Made by a program: the position numbers and the translations under genes. From Pseudomonadota bacterium (GTDB taxonomy: Bacteria > Myxococcota_A > UBA796 > GCA-2862545), in assembly GCA_005776945.1 (NCBI GenBank), contig SXOB01000015.1, forward strand, positions 1-44,148: DNA of 44,148 bases. The letters are read 5' to 3'. Positions 15,158 to 23,115 of this stretch are shown piece by piece. A model generated the notes under the pieces. The model was not told the origin of the DNA. It saw only the letters and a list, made by a program, of their open reading frames with translations, and did no database searches. The first letter of the stretch is position 1, and every line of letters starts with the position of its first letter.

Positions 15158-16041
15158 TGCTGGCTCAATCTCTGCTTGCCCGCGTCGACCGGGACGTGAT
15201 TTGTCACGTCGAGGACCTGTTTCAGCGTGCCGCTGCTCGCCTGAGGACGCGCCTCGTCAACCGCTGCGGCTCCGACGTTCCCGTCCGCTTCTGCGCGGTG
15301 GAACCCGGCAGCCTCGGCGACGTCTTCGATCGCATCCGCGGTCAGACGGGAGCTGCGGCGGCCCAGGTGCTGTTCACGCCGAGCGACTTGCAGGGCTTCA
15401 TCCTGCTCGAGGCTCCGCTTGTCCACCGGCTGATCGGAATGTTGCTCGGTGAAACGCCGGAGTCGATGGGCTCGGGCCGAGTGAATCGGCCGTTGAGCCG
15501 CTTTGACCTCAGCCTGGCGGGGATCGTCTGCGAGGAGATCGTTGGCAGCCTCGTCGCCACCGTGGCGATGACGACGCCGGTCACGGCGCGCGTGGAAAAC
15601 GTCGTCGCGAACCCGAGAACCGCCCAGTCACTGCCGCGATCGACGATCGTCGTCGACATCACGCTCGACGTCGGCCCACCCGATGCCCCGTTTGGGCTGT
15701 GCAACGTCGTGCTTCCAGTCCAGGCCACTGGCGTGTTGTGGCCCGAGCGGGACCAACGCCGGCGCCATGAGGCGGAGACCGAGGGGTTGGGACGAATCAT
15801 GCCCGCGCGCGTGGAGGTCGTCGCCGAGTTGGCGCGGACGACGCTCACGTTGGGCGAAATGCGGGCGCTTCAGCCCGGAAGCACCTTGGACCTCGGCCCC
15901 GTCCGCGACGTGCTCGTGCGCGTGGGGGATCGGACGGCCGTATTGGGCGAGGCCGGCGAGGCGGACGGTGTCCGTTCCGTGCGCGTGGTCAAGCTCGTCA
16001 AGCTCGTCGAGCGCGGCCAACGGCCGACCGTCGCAGCCTGA
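15157..16041 (+). CDS. fliM: Flagellar switch protein FliM, lacking the CheY-binding N-terminus
   Basis: The 294-residue protein aligns by eye with FliM from about residue 50 of the E. coli protein onward: an N-terminal helix (VICHVEDLFQRAAARLRTRL), the middle-domain segment RPLSRFDLSLAGIVCEEIVG and a C-terminal SpoA (FliN-like) domain from about 210 (VEVVAELARTTLTLGEM). FliM forms the C-ring that sets rotation direction. The family LSQxEIDALL peptide that binds phosphorylated CheY is absent, and the GTG at 15157 sits at the fliL stop with no earlier in-frame start. The GGxG motif in the middle domain is also weak (GMLLGETPE). Operon position and the SpoA domain make FliM the best call. Confidence 0.85.
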   Translation: MLAQSLLARVDRDVICHVEDLFQRAAARLRTRLVNRCGSDVPVRFCAVEPGSLGDVFDRIRGQTGAAAAQVLFTPSDLQGFILLEAPLVHRLIGMLLGETPESMGSGRVNRPLSRFDLSLAGIVCEEIVGSLVATVAMTTPVTARVENVVANPRTAQSLPRSTIVVDITLDVGPPDAPFGLCNVVLPVQATGVLWPERDQRRRHEAETEGLGRIMPARVEVVAELARTTLTLGEMRALQPGSTLDLGPVRDVLVRVGDRTAVLGEAGEADGVRSVRVVKLVKLVERGQRPTVAA

Positions 16042-16110
16042 CGCATCTTTCTTCGTCATCGCCCTCAACTCCTAACGCTGTCGACCGATTGGGAGTGCGC
16101 GGAGGGCGCC

Positions 16111-16374
16111 TTGGCGAACGGAGCATTGGCGGACGTCGGTTTCCTGCTCGGAATTCCCATCGAACTCGTCATCGAGTTGGGCCGAACGACACTGTCCGTC
16201 CGGGACCTGTCGGAGCTGAGGAAGGATGACGTCGTCAAGCTCGAACGTGGGGCCGGTCAGCCGCTCGACATACGCGCCGGGGGCCGGTTGGTCGGCCGCG
16301 GTGAGGTTGTCATCCAGGATGACCGCGTCGCATTGCGCGTCATCGAACTGTTTGAGCGAACGGAGACCACATGA
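16111..16374 (+). CDS. fliN: Flagellar motor switch protein FliN
   Basis: The 87-residue protein is essentially a single SpoA domain: IPIELVIELGRTTLSVRDLSEL, then VKLERGAGQPLDIRAGGRLV and GEVVIQDDRVALRV, all FliN signatures. It forms the base of the C-ring with FliM. The start is TTG at 16111, preceded directly by GGAGGGCGCC; no ATG is available. A 69-base gap after fliM is the largest in the operon and shows nothing notable. Its stop overlaps the ATG of fliO (ATGA). Confidence 0.93.
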   Translation: MANGALADVGFLLGIPIELVIELGRTTLSVRDLSELRKDDVVKLERGAGQPLDIRAGGRLVGRGEVVIQDDRVALRVIELFERTETT

Positions 16375-17162
16375 TCGCGTTCCTCGCCACCCTCGCTTCG
16401 GCGGCCACGCTGAGCGATGCCGACGTCGATCGCTTGTTCGCGGATGGCTCCGATGCTGTTTGGGTTGGGCTCCCCCAGGCTGGGACCCCGGTCGCCGACG
16501 CGCCAGCCGTGGCACAACCCGTTGTTGCAGCCGCAGCAATCGTGGACCCGCTCCCCAAGGCTCCCGTCGACGCGGTTGCCGCCTTGGCACCAGTGGCGCC
16601 TCCCGCCGTGGCGGAGGCTGTTTCTTCGCCGGGGGCGTCAGTCCCATTGAACCTGCCTGATGTGACATCGGGTGGGAGCCCGAGCCCATGGTGGCTCGTC
16701 GGAGCGATGGCCCTGGCCGGCGGCGCCTTCGCTTGGCGCAGCCGCCGCAAGGCGAATGTCGACGAGCCTGGCGTCCGTGTGGTCGCGCGAACGCGATGGT
16801 CGCCTCAGGCCGGCGTCGTCGTGATCGAAGTCGACAGCGCCAATGGCGAGCGAATTCGGTACTTGGTGGCCGACGGGACCGCACCCGCATTCCTTTACGA
16901 AATCGGGCGCGTTTCAGCGCCTCCGGTGGCGGCGGCTCCCCGTCCGGCACCAGTCGTCGTCAGCGAGCCAGAGGTCGACGAGGGCGATGACGAGCATGTC
17001 GAGCCGGAGGCGTCGGATACCGGCGACTTCGCTGCACGCCTCGCCGCAGCGCGAAGCTTGGTGGACGAAGTCGTCGCCGAGCGCCGTCGCGAAGAACCCG
17101 AAGTCGTCTCAATCTCGGCAGCACGCGGCGTCGCTGCCTCGCGGTACCGGAACCGCCGGTGA
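16371..17162 (+). CDS. fliO: FliO-like flagellar export assembly protein
   Basis: The 263-residue protein has a short leader (MIAFLATLASAATL), a Pro/Ala/Val-rich external segment of about 90 residues, one transmembrane helix (about 104-122, PWWLVGAMALAGGAFAWR), then a FliO-like cytoplasmic domain (VRVVARTRWSPQAGVVVIEV and RYLVADGTAPAFLYEI). An acidic linker and a basic C-terminal helix end it. FliO assists assembly of the FliP ring of the export gate. Sequence similarity to FliO is low, as is usual, so position between fliN and fliP carries much of the weight. It is larger than E. coli FliO (about 120 residues). Its stop overlaps the next start as GTGA. Confidence 0.8.
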   Translation: MIAFLATLASAATLSDADVDRLFADGSDAVWVGLPQAGTPVADAPAVAQPVVAAAAIVDPLPKAPVDAVAALAPVAPPAVAEAVSSPGASVPLNLPDVTSGGSPSPWWLVGAMALAGGAFAWRSRRKANVDEPGVRVVARTRWSPQAGVVVIEVDSANGERIRYLVADGTAPAFLYEIGRVSAPPVAAAPRPAPVVVSEPEVDEGDDEHVEPEASDTGDFAARLAAARSLVDEVVAERRREEPEVVSISAARGVAASRYRNRR

Positions 17163-17863
17163 TTTGGCTCGCTGCCGCGGCTGCTTGGGCCACAGATCCG
17201 ATCGCTGCGGCGGCTGGCATCGCGGTCGACGGCGCCGGGTCGGATGGTGCGCTGCGCACGGTCGTCGCGCTGACGGCGCTGGCGCTTCTGCCAGGGCTCT
17301 TGCTTGCGATGACGCCTTTCGTTCGGTTCATCGTGGTATTTTCGCTGCTCAGGCAAGCGCTCGGCCTCCAACAGGCACCGCCCAATCAGGTGCTCGTTGG
17401 GCTGAGCCTTGCGCTCACCTTGCTCGTCATGGGCCCCACGGTCGAAGAGGTTCGCGTCGGCGCGATCGACCCCTACATGGCGGGCCAGATTGAGACGACG
17501 GACGCCATCGAACGTGGGCTGGCCCCGTTGCGGGCTCACATGGCGCGAAATGTGGAGCGCGAAGATCTCGCAACCGCCGTGCGGATCGCCCGCATGGCGC
17601 GCCCGGAGAACCTGGACGCCGTCCCGACTTCGGTGTTGACGACCGCCTACGCTCTCACCGAGCTGCGGGCGGCCTTCACGCTCGCCGTGCGCGTCTACTT
17701 GCCCTTCCTCGTCATCGACGTGGTCGTGAGCAGCATCCTGCTCGGCCTCGGCATGATGATGTTGCCGCCGGTGGTCGTATCGGTCCCGTTCAAGCTCATG
17801 CTCTTCGTCTTGATGGACGGCTGGACGCTCCTCGTCCTCGGCTTGGCTGGGGGTGTGCGTTGA
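17159..17863 (+). CDS. fliP: Flagellar export gate protein FliP
   Basis: The 234-residue inner-membrane protein of the type III export gate is strongly conserved. It has LLAMTPFVRFIVVFSLLRQA, LGLQQAPPNQVLVGLSLALT and the C-terminal block YLPFLVIDVVVSSILLGLG, followed by MMMLPPVVVSVPFKL and LMDGWTLLVLGL. A short leader MIWLAAAAAWATDP precedes the first membrane segment, matching the cleavable signal of E. coli FliP in position, but it is unusually short and uncharged. GTG at 17159 overlaps the fliO stop (GTGA). FliP assembles with FliQ and FliR into the export channel. Confidence 0.97.
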   Translation: MIWLAAAAAWATDPIAAAAGIAVDGAGSDGALRTVVALTALALLPGLLLAMTPFVRFIVVFSLLRQALGLQQAPPNQVLVGLSLALTLLVMGPTVEEVRVGAIDPYMAGQIETTDAIERGLAPLRAHMARNVEREDLATAVRIARMARPENLDAVPTSVLTTAYALTELRAAFTLAVRVYLPFLVIDVVVSSILLGLGMMMLPPVVVSVPFKLMLFVLMDGWTLLVLGLAGGVR

Positions 17864-18126
17864 CCGAACAAGTGGCGCTCGCCGAGGTGCAACAGGCGTT
17901 GTGGACGGCGCTGATGTTGTCGACGCCAGCGCTCGGGGCCGCCCTCGTGGTCGGAACGGCGGTCAGCCTGTTTCAGGCCGTGACCCAAATCCAGGAAGCG
18001 ACGCTCGTCTTCGTCCCCAAGATTCTCGCGGTCTTCGCAGCTCTGGGAATCGCTGGCGGTTGGATGCTCGAAATCAGCGTCCGGTATGCGCGCATCTGCT
18101 TCGAGTCGCTCGCGGCTTGGCGATGA
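17860..18126 (+). CDS. fliQ: Flagellar export gate protein FliQ
   Basis: The 88-residue protein with two transmembrane hairpin helices has the exact FliQ length and pattern: ALWTALMLSTPALGAALVVG then AVSLFQAVTQIQEATLVFVP (the conserved FQAxTQIQExTLxFxPK motif) and a second helix VFAALGIAGGWML. It forms part of the FliPQR channel. The start is TTG at 17860, overlapping the fliP stop (TTGA), and its own stop overlaps the fliR start (ATGA). Confidence 0.96.
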   Translation: MTEQVALAEVQQALWTALMLSTPALGAALVVGTAVSLFQAVTQIQEATLVFVPKILAVFAALGIAGGWMLEISVRYARICFESLAAWR

Positions 18127-18857
18127 GCCCTGAAGAGGGCCTGGCTGGCGCTGGGCTCGTCTTCGCCCGTGTCAGCGCGCTGACGGCGACATTGCCGATT
18201 TTCACGGCGGACGGGATGCCACGAGCGGCGGGCGTCGGCGTCGCCGTAGGCGTGACCTGGTTGGTCGCGCCGGCGGTGGGGCCCTTCCCGGCGACGGCGT
18301 CTGCGTTGATGCCTGCATTGGCGGGGGAGTTGCTCGCAGGCTGGTTGTTGGGTCTTGGCATCATGGGCACATTTCAGGCCATCTCCGTGATGGCCGAAGT
18401 TGTGGCGGGCCAATCTGGCCTGAACCTCGGTTCGATGGCGGACCCGGTTCAGACCGAGATGAGCAGCCCGCTCGGCATCATGGCCTCGATGGCGGCCGCG
18501 TCAGCCTTTGTGGGGGTCGGTCTCCACCGGACGGCGATTGAACTCGTCGCCAGGTCGTTCGATGTGGTTCGGCCCGGGGGTTGGGTGGCGTCGCCGGAAT
18601 TGGCGATCCACGCCCTGGCGTCGTGCTTGTCACTCGGTTTGCAACTCGCAGGTCCGTTGTTGGCCCTGGTTTGGGCGCTTCAGTGGAGTGTGGCCTTGCT
18701 TGGCCGCATGGCGCCCCGCATGAACGTCTTCTTTTCGGTTGGCAACACCGCCATCGTCGCGGCCGCCCTGGCGATGTTGGGACTGTCGCTTCCCTGGATG
18801 ATCGACGTTCATCTTGGCGCGCTCGCCGAAGCCGTCCACCGGCTGGCGGGGCCCTGA
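18123..18857 (+). CDS. fliR: Flagellar export gate protein FliR
   Basis: The 244-residue protein has several transmembrane helices in the FliR pattern: GLVFARVSALTATLPIF at the N-terminus, then GELLAGWLLGLGIMGTFQA and the conserved GQSGLNLGSMADPVQTEMS followed by a hydrophobic region with PRMNVFFSVGNTA. FliR completes the FliPQR export gate. ATG at 18123 is chosen from the ATGA overlap with fliQ; a longer in-frame reading from 17853 would lie over the end of fliP and all of fliQ. It stops one base before the GTG of flhB. Confidence 0.95.
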   Translation: MSPEEGLAGAGLVFARVSALTATLPIFTADGMPRAAGVGVAVGVTWLVAPAVGPFPATASALMPALAGELLAGWLLGLGIMGTFQAISVMAEVVAGQSGLNLGSMADPVQTEMSSPLGIMASMAAASAFVGVGLHRTAIELVARSFDVVRPGGWVASPELAIHALASCLSLGLQLAGPLLALVWALQWSVALLGRMAPRMNVFFSVGNTAIVAAALAMLGLSLPWMIDVHLGALAEAVHRLAGP

Positions 18858-18858
18858 G

Positions 18859-19935
18859 GTGTCCGACTCCGACGCCGAAAAAAAGCACGAACCAAGCGAC
18901 CGTCAGTGGCGCGAAGCCGCCGAGCAGGGGCAGCTGGCGCGCTCCCCGGACATCCTGGCGGCCGTCGTCGTCATCGCCGCGGGGGCGGCTTTGTCGTTGG
19001 CCCCGGGCCCGACGGTTCATGCCCTTGGCGGCCTGCTCCAACGGGTACCTTGGACTGCCGGACCCCTTACGCCGGAGGAAGTTCGCGGGTGGGCCATCGA
19101 CGTCACCGGCATCGCTTTGGCTGCGATGGCCGTGCCCCTCGGCGCGGGTGCGCTTGCGGCGGCGTTGACCGGCTTTGCGATGACGCGTGGCGAGGTGGCA
19201 TCGTCGGCTCTGGAGGCGAAGTTCGAACGCATCGACCCCCTTGGCACCGCGAAAGAGATGTTCTTCTCGTCGCGGCCGTGGGTGGAGTTGCTGAAGGCGT
19301 CGGCCAAGGCCGGCCTCGTCGCCTGGGCCGTCTCCGACGTGATCTCCAAGCGCATCGACCAAATGCCGGCTCTCGCGGCAGCTCCCGTGACGGTGTTGGC
19401 AGGTGAATTGGGCGCGATTGGAACGGACGTGCTCTGGGCCGCGGCTCCGGCCTTGTTGGTGATCGGCGGGGCTGACTACGCTTGGTCCTGGTGGACGACG
19501 CGCCAACGGCTCATGCGCACGGACCAGGAGCTGAGGGACGAGCACAAGGCCACGGAAGGCGACCCCCGCGTCAAGGCGCAGCGGCGGCAGCGTGCGCGCG
19601 AGATGCTGCGGCGCAATGGCGGGTTGCGGCAGGTGCGGACGGCCGACGTCGTCGTCACCAACCAGACCCACTACGCCGTGGCACTGCGGTACACCCGGGG
19701 CCGCGACCAAGCCCCTGTGGTGGTGGCCAAAGGTGTGGACGAGCTGGCGGCGATGATCCGCGAAGAGGCGCGTCGTCACGGCATTCCCCGCATCGAAAAC
19801 CGGCCGTTGGCGCGCGGTCTGTACGCCCGCGCGTTGCTTGGGCGAGCCATCCCTTCGGAGTTCTTCGGTCCGGCGGCGAAGGTGCTCGCGGCCGTCTTCC
19901 AGCGCCGCACGGCACGCAGGCGGCCTCCGGTTTAG
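18859..19935 (+). CDS. flhB: Flagellar export switch FlhB with NQTH instead of NPTH
   Basis: The 358-residue protein begins with the FlhB-type charged N-terminus (EKKHEPSDRQWREAAEQGQLARSPD), then four transmembrane helices, and a cytoplasmic domain with MTRGEVASSALEAKFERIDP and KATEGDPRVKAQRRQRARE. FlhB switches the exporter from hook to filament substrates after self-cleavage between Asn and Pro of NPTH. Here the motif at residues 268-271 reads Asn-Gln-Thr-His (codon CAG at 19663-19665), while the flanking VVVTN and YAVALRY are normal. GTG at 18859 follows the fliR stop directly. flhA, which often follows flhB, is not in this window. Confidence 0.95.
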   Translation: MSDSDAEKKHEPSDRQWREAAEQGQLARSPDILAAVVVIAAGAALSLAPGPTVHALGGLLQRVPWTAGPLTPEEVRGWAIDVTGIALAAMAVPLGAGALAAALTGFAMTRGEVASSALEAKFERIDPLGTAKEMFFSSRPWVELLKASAKAGLVAWAVSDVISKRIDQMPALAAAPVTVLAGELGAIGTDVLWAAAPALLVIGGADYAWSWWTTRQRLMRTDQELRDEHKATEGDPRVKAQRRQRAREMLRRNGGLRQVRTADVVVTNQTHYAVALRYTRGRDQAPVVVAKGVDELAAMIREEARRHGIPRIENRPLARGLYARALLGRAIPSEFFGPAAKVLAAVFQRRTARRRPPV

Positions 19936-19954
19936 GGCCGTCGTCGGAGGAACG

Positions 19955-21778
19955 ATGGACGCCGCTGCAGAGGGGGACAACCCGCGCCTGTACCGGATTC
20001 GACACAGCCTGGCTCACGTGCTCGCGCAGGCGGTCGTGGCGCTGCGCCCGGGGACGACGCTCGGATTCGGCCCCCCGATCGAAGACGGCTTTTACTATGA
20101 CTTCGTGTTGTCCGCGCCGCTGACGGAGGAGGACTTCCCCGCCATCGAGTCCGCGATGCGCAAGATCATTGGCGGTGGTCAGGTCTTCACGCGCGAAGAC
20201 CTGCCGATCGAAGATGCTTACGCCCGCCTGGTGGCGATGGGGGAGCCACACAAGCTCGAGTACGCGCGAGAACTCGTCACCAAGCAAGCGCTCGATTCGT
20301 TGTCCTTCTACACGAACGGCGCGTTCGTCGACATGTGTGAAGGGCCCCACGTCGAGCGGAGCAACCAGTTGCCGGCCGACGCATTCAAGCTTCGCGCGAT
20401 GTCCGGGGCCTATTGGCGCGGCGACCAGCGCAATGCGCAAATGACCCGCATCTATGCCTGGGCCTACGAAAACAAGGCGCAGCTCGAAGCCCGAATTGCG
20501 CAACACAAAGCCGCGTTGGAGCGCGACCACAAGAAGTTGGGCAAAGAGCTCGATCTGTTCGTGGTCGACGAGGTGATCGGCAAGGGGTTGCCCCTGTGGT
20601 TGCCAGATGGGACCGTCATTCGCGACGAGTTGCAGCGGCTGATGACGGAGTTGGAATTCAAAGGGGGCTACCAGCGAGTGGCTACGCCCCATCTCGCCAG
20701 GGAGGAGCTCTACTTCCAGACGGGCCACCTGCCTTACTACGCACCGCACATGTACCCCGTCATGGAACTCAAGGAGACCGACGAGGACGGTACCGAGGTC
20801 GTCCGCGAGCGCTACCGACTGCGGCCAATGAACTGCCCGCACCACCATCGCATTTTCGCAGCGCGGCCCCGTTCCTACCGCGACTTGCCGATGCGGTTGG
20901 CGGAGTACGGCCATGTGTACCGATTCGAGGATTCAGGAGCTCTGTCTGGCATGTTGCGCGTTCGCGGCATGTGCATGAATGATGGCCACATCTACTGTAC
21001 GCCGGAACAGGTGCGTTCCGAGTTCATCGCGGTGATTGACCTGCATCGCGCCGCCTACCGCGTCCTTGGCCTCGATCAGTACCACATGCGGTTTTCGACG
21101 TGGGACCCGGAAGATCCGAAGGGCAAGGCCAAGTTCATCGATGACCCGGTGGCCTGGGAGGACAGCCAGAAGCAGGTCCGCGAGGCGATGAATGAACTGG
21201 GCCTTCCTTACAAGGAGGTCAAGGGCGAAGCTGCCTTCTACGGGCCGAAAATCGACTTCCAATTCCGCACGGTGACCGGGCGCGAAGAGACAGCGTCGAC
21301 CAATCAGCTCGACTTCGGCATCCCAGCCCGCCTTGGGCTCACCTACCGAGGGAGCGACAACCAGGACCATGCGCCCTACGTCATTCACCGCGCGCCGTTG
21401 GGAACGCACGAGCGATTCGTCGCGTTCCTCATCGAGCACTTCGGCGGGGCGTTCCCGACGTGGCTGGCGCCCGTCCAGGTCGCGGTCATCACGGTCGCGG
21501 ATCGATTCGACGAGGCCGCGCGCGCCTGGATTGCGGACCTTCGCAACACCTATGTCCGCGCCGAGCTCGACACGAGCGGCGAGTCGATGGGGCGCAAGAT
21601 TCGCGAGGCGTCAGCCCGCAAGGTCCCGAACGTCGTCGTCCTCGGCGAACGCGAAGTCGCCGAGGGCACCATCACGCTTCGCCGCTTCGGCAGCCGTGAC
21701 CAGCGTACGATGCCCCGGGCGGAGTTCGAGGCGATGTTGGCGGCGTCCATCCGCGATCGGTCGGACGCCGGCTTCTGA
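19955..21778 (+). CDS. thrS: Threonyl-tRNA synthetase without TGS domain
   Basis: The 607-residue class II synthetase charges tRNA-Thr. It opens directly with the editing domain (HSLAH, His17 and His21, normally HxxxH). The catalytic core shows motif 2 (RYRLRPMNCPHH), and the zinc ligands are Cys294, His345 and His478. The C-terminal anticodon-binding domain is complete (KVPNVVVLGEREVAEGTITLR). The usual N-terminal TGS domain of about 60 residues is missing. ATG at 19955 is fixed by GGAGG four bases upstream; a longer in-frame reading would run over flhB. It follows flhB by 19 bases and ends in a hairpin. It is not linked to infC-rpmI-rplT as in many bacteria. Confidence 0.97.
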   Translation: MDAAAEGDNPRLYRIRHSLAHVLAQAVVALRPGTTLGFGPPIEDGFYYDFVLSAPLTEEDFPAIESAMRKIIGGGQVFTREDLPIEDAYARLVAMGEPHKLEYARELVTKQALDSLSFYTNGAFVDMCEGPHVERSNQLPADAFKLRAMSGAYWRGDQRNAQMTRIYAWAYENKAQLEARIAQHKAALERDHKKLGKELDLFVVDEVIGKGLPLWLPDGTVIRDELQRLMTELEFKGGYQRVATPHLAREELYFQTGHLPYYAPHMYPVMELKETDEDGTEVVRERYRLRPMNCPHHHRIFAARPRSYRDLPMRLAEYGHVYRFEDSGALSGMLRVRGMCMNDGHIYCTPEQVRSEFIAVIDLHRAAYRVLGLDQYHMRFSTWDPEDPKGKAKFIDDPVAWEDSQKQVREAMNELGLPYKEVKGEAAFYGPKIDFQFRTVTGREETASTNQLDFGIPARLGLTYRGSDNQDHAPYVIHRAPLGTHERFVAFLIEHFGGAFPTWLAPVQVAVITVADRFDEAARAWIADLRNTYVRAELDTSGESMGRKIREASARKVPNVVVLGEREVAEGTITLRRFGSRDQRTMPRAEFEAMLAASIRDRSDAGF

Positions 21779-21787
21779 ACGTTCCTG

Positions 21788-21809
21788 CGGCTGCCGGCCT
21801 CGGCAGCCG
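21788..21809. terminator. Hairpin between thrS and a convergent gene
   Basis: CGGCTGCCG (21788-21796) pairs perfectly with CGGCAGCCG (21801-21809) around the four-base loop GCCT. It fills the 32-base gap between the thrS stop (21778) and the opposing stop (21811). There is no U-tract. Tight stem, small loop and placement support a bidirectional terminator. Confidence 0.55.
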
Positions 21810-21810
21810 G

Positions 21811-23109
21811 CTACGGCACGGGGGGCGTTGTCGGCGGGGTCGTCGGCGCCGTCGTTCCCGTCGTTCCAAGGGTAGGCTCGGGAACGTTGCAGGCCGCATC
21901 GTAGACGAGCCAATGGGCCGAGCCTACGCCGCCGCCGTCGTCGCAGCGTGCCGTGCCGACGATGTCTGCGGCCCCGTCACCCGACACGTCGGCGTAGGTC
22001 CACTCCAGCGCTGCGCCCGTCAGGCAGGCGACGCTTCCAAGCGCCGTGAAGGTACCGGGGGGCTGATCCTGCGGGAGCCACCAGTCGATATGAGCGACGT
22101 CGAAGCCGTTGCCGAGGTTCCGCCAGACTTCCCAACGCAGGCGTCCGACATCGCTGCCGGCGGCGCACATGTCCGTGGCGACGACGTCGGGTAGGCCGTC
22201 TCCATCGGCGTCGACGACCGAGTACAGGGCCTCGGAGACGCCGTATTCGCAAATGGTGTTGTAGAGGCCCGCCGTGAAGGTGCCTGCCGCGTAGGTGCTC
22301 GGCAGGGGCCAGGAAATCGCGGTGTCGTCGAAGCCGCCGCCGTTGTTCAGGTGGACGTTCCAGTGGTCCAAGCCGACCCCACCACTTCCGTCGCATAGGC
22401 TCGTTGCGGCGATGTCGGGGTCGCCGTCGCCGTCGAGGTCGCTCAGGGTCCAGACTGGACTCGTACCGCGAAGGCAATCGGTGTTGAACGTGGCATCGAA
22501 GTCGTCAGGGCCGTACCCGGTGGGCACGAGGTAGGAGGTCGGGACGTCCTCGAAGCCGGAGGACGTACCGCGATGGACGGTCCACTCGGTGCGTCCGGTG
22601 ACCGCGTCGTCCGAGCAGCCGTCGGTGCCGACGAGGTCGAGCTGACCGTCGCCGTCCACATCGAAGAGCGACCACAACACCTGGCCTTCGGAGTCGCAGA
22701 ACGTACGGCTGAAATCGGCGAACGTGTTCGCATCGTAGCCGGTAGGCAGGCCCCACTCGACGGGGGTGACGTCGTAGCCCGCACCGGTGTTCAGGTGGAC
22801 GAGCCAATGGGTCTGGCCGATGTCGCCGCTGTCGTCGCACATGCGGACGGCGACCATGTCGCTCAGCCCGTCGCCGTTGATGTCCGCGGGCGTCCAGTCC
22901 ACGCCGCCCCCCGCGAAACACGCGCCAAACGTCCCGAACGACTGAAAGGTGCCGATGGGGTAGGTCGGCAGTGTGAATGTCAGCGGCTCTTCGGTGAAGC
23001 CGTCATTGCCGCCGACGTGAACGGCCCAGTTCCCTTTGCCCATGTCGCCAGAAGCGTCACAGAGCGTGAGGCCGACGACATCGACCTGCCCGTCCGCAGT
23101 CAGGTCCAC
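21811..23109 (-). CDS. Open C-terminal part of the split VCBS-repeat gene
   Basis: From GTG 23109, two codons after the in-frame TGA, 432 residues stay open and contain five and a half VCBS-type repeats and the Thr/Pro tail. On its own it lacks a signal peptide, so a protein started here could not be exported. It is listed because automatic annotation would report it as the gene; see the full-length entry. Confidence 0.6.
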   Translation of the reverse strand: MDLTADGQVDVVGLTLCDASGDMGKGNWAVHVGGNDGFTEEPLTFTLPTYPIGTFQSFGTFGACFAGGGVDWTPADINGDGLSDMVAVRMCDDSGDIGQTHWLVHLNTGAGYDVTPVEWGLPTGYDANTFADFSRTFCDSEGQVLWSLFDVDGDGQLDLVGTDGCSDDAVTGRTEWTVHRGTSSGFEDVPTSYLVPTGYGPDDFDATFNTDCLRGTSPVWTLSDLDGDGDPDIAATSLCDGSGGVGLDHWNVHLNNGGGFDDTAISWPLPSTYAAGTFTAGLYNTICEYGVSEALYSVVDADGDGLPDVVATDMCAAGSDVGRLRWEVWRNLGNGFDVAHIDWWLPQDQPPGTFTALGSVACLTGAALEWTYADVSGDGAADIVGTARCDDGGGVGSAHWLVYDAACNVPEPTLGTTGTTAPTTPPTTPPVP

Positions 23110-23115
23110 CGGGCT

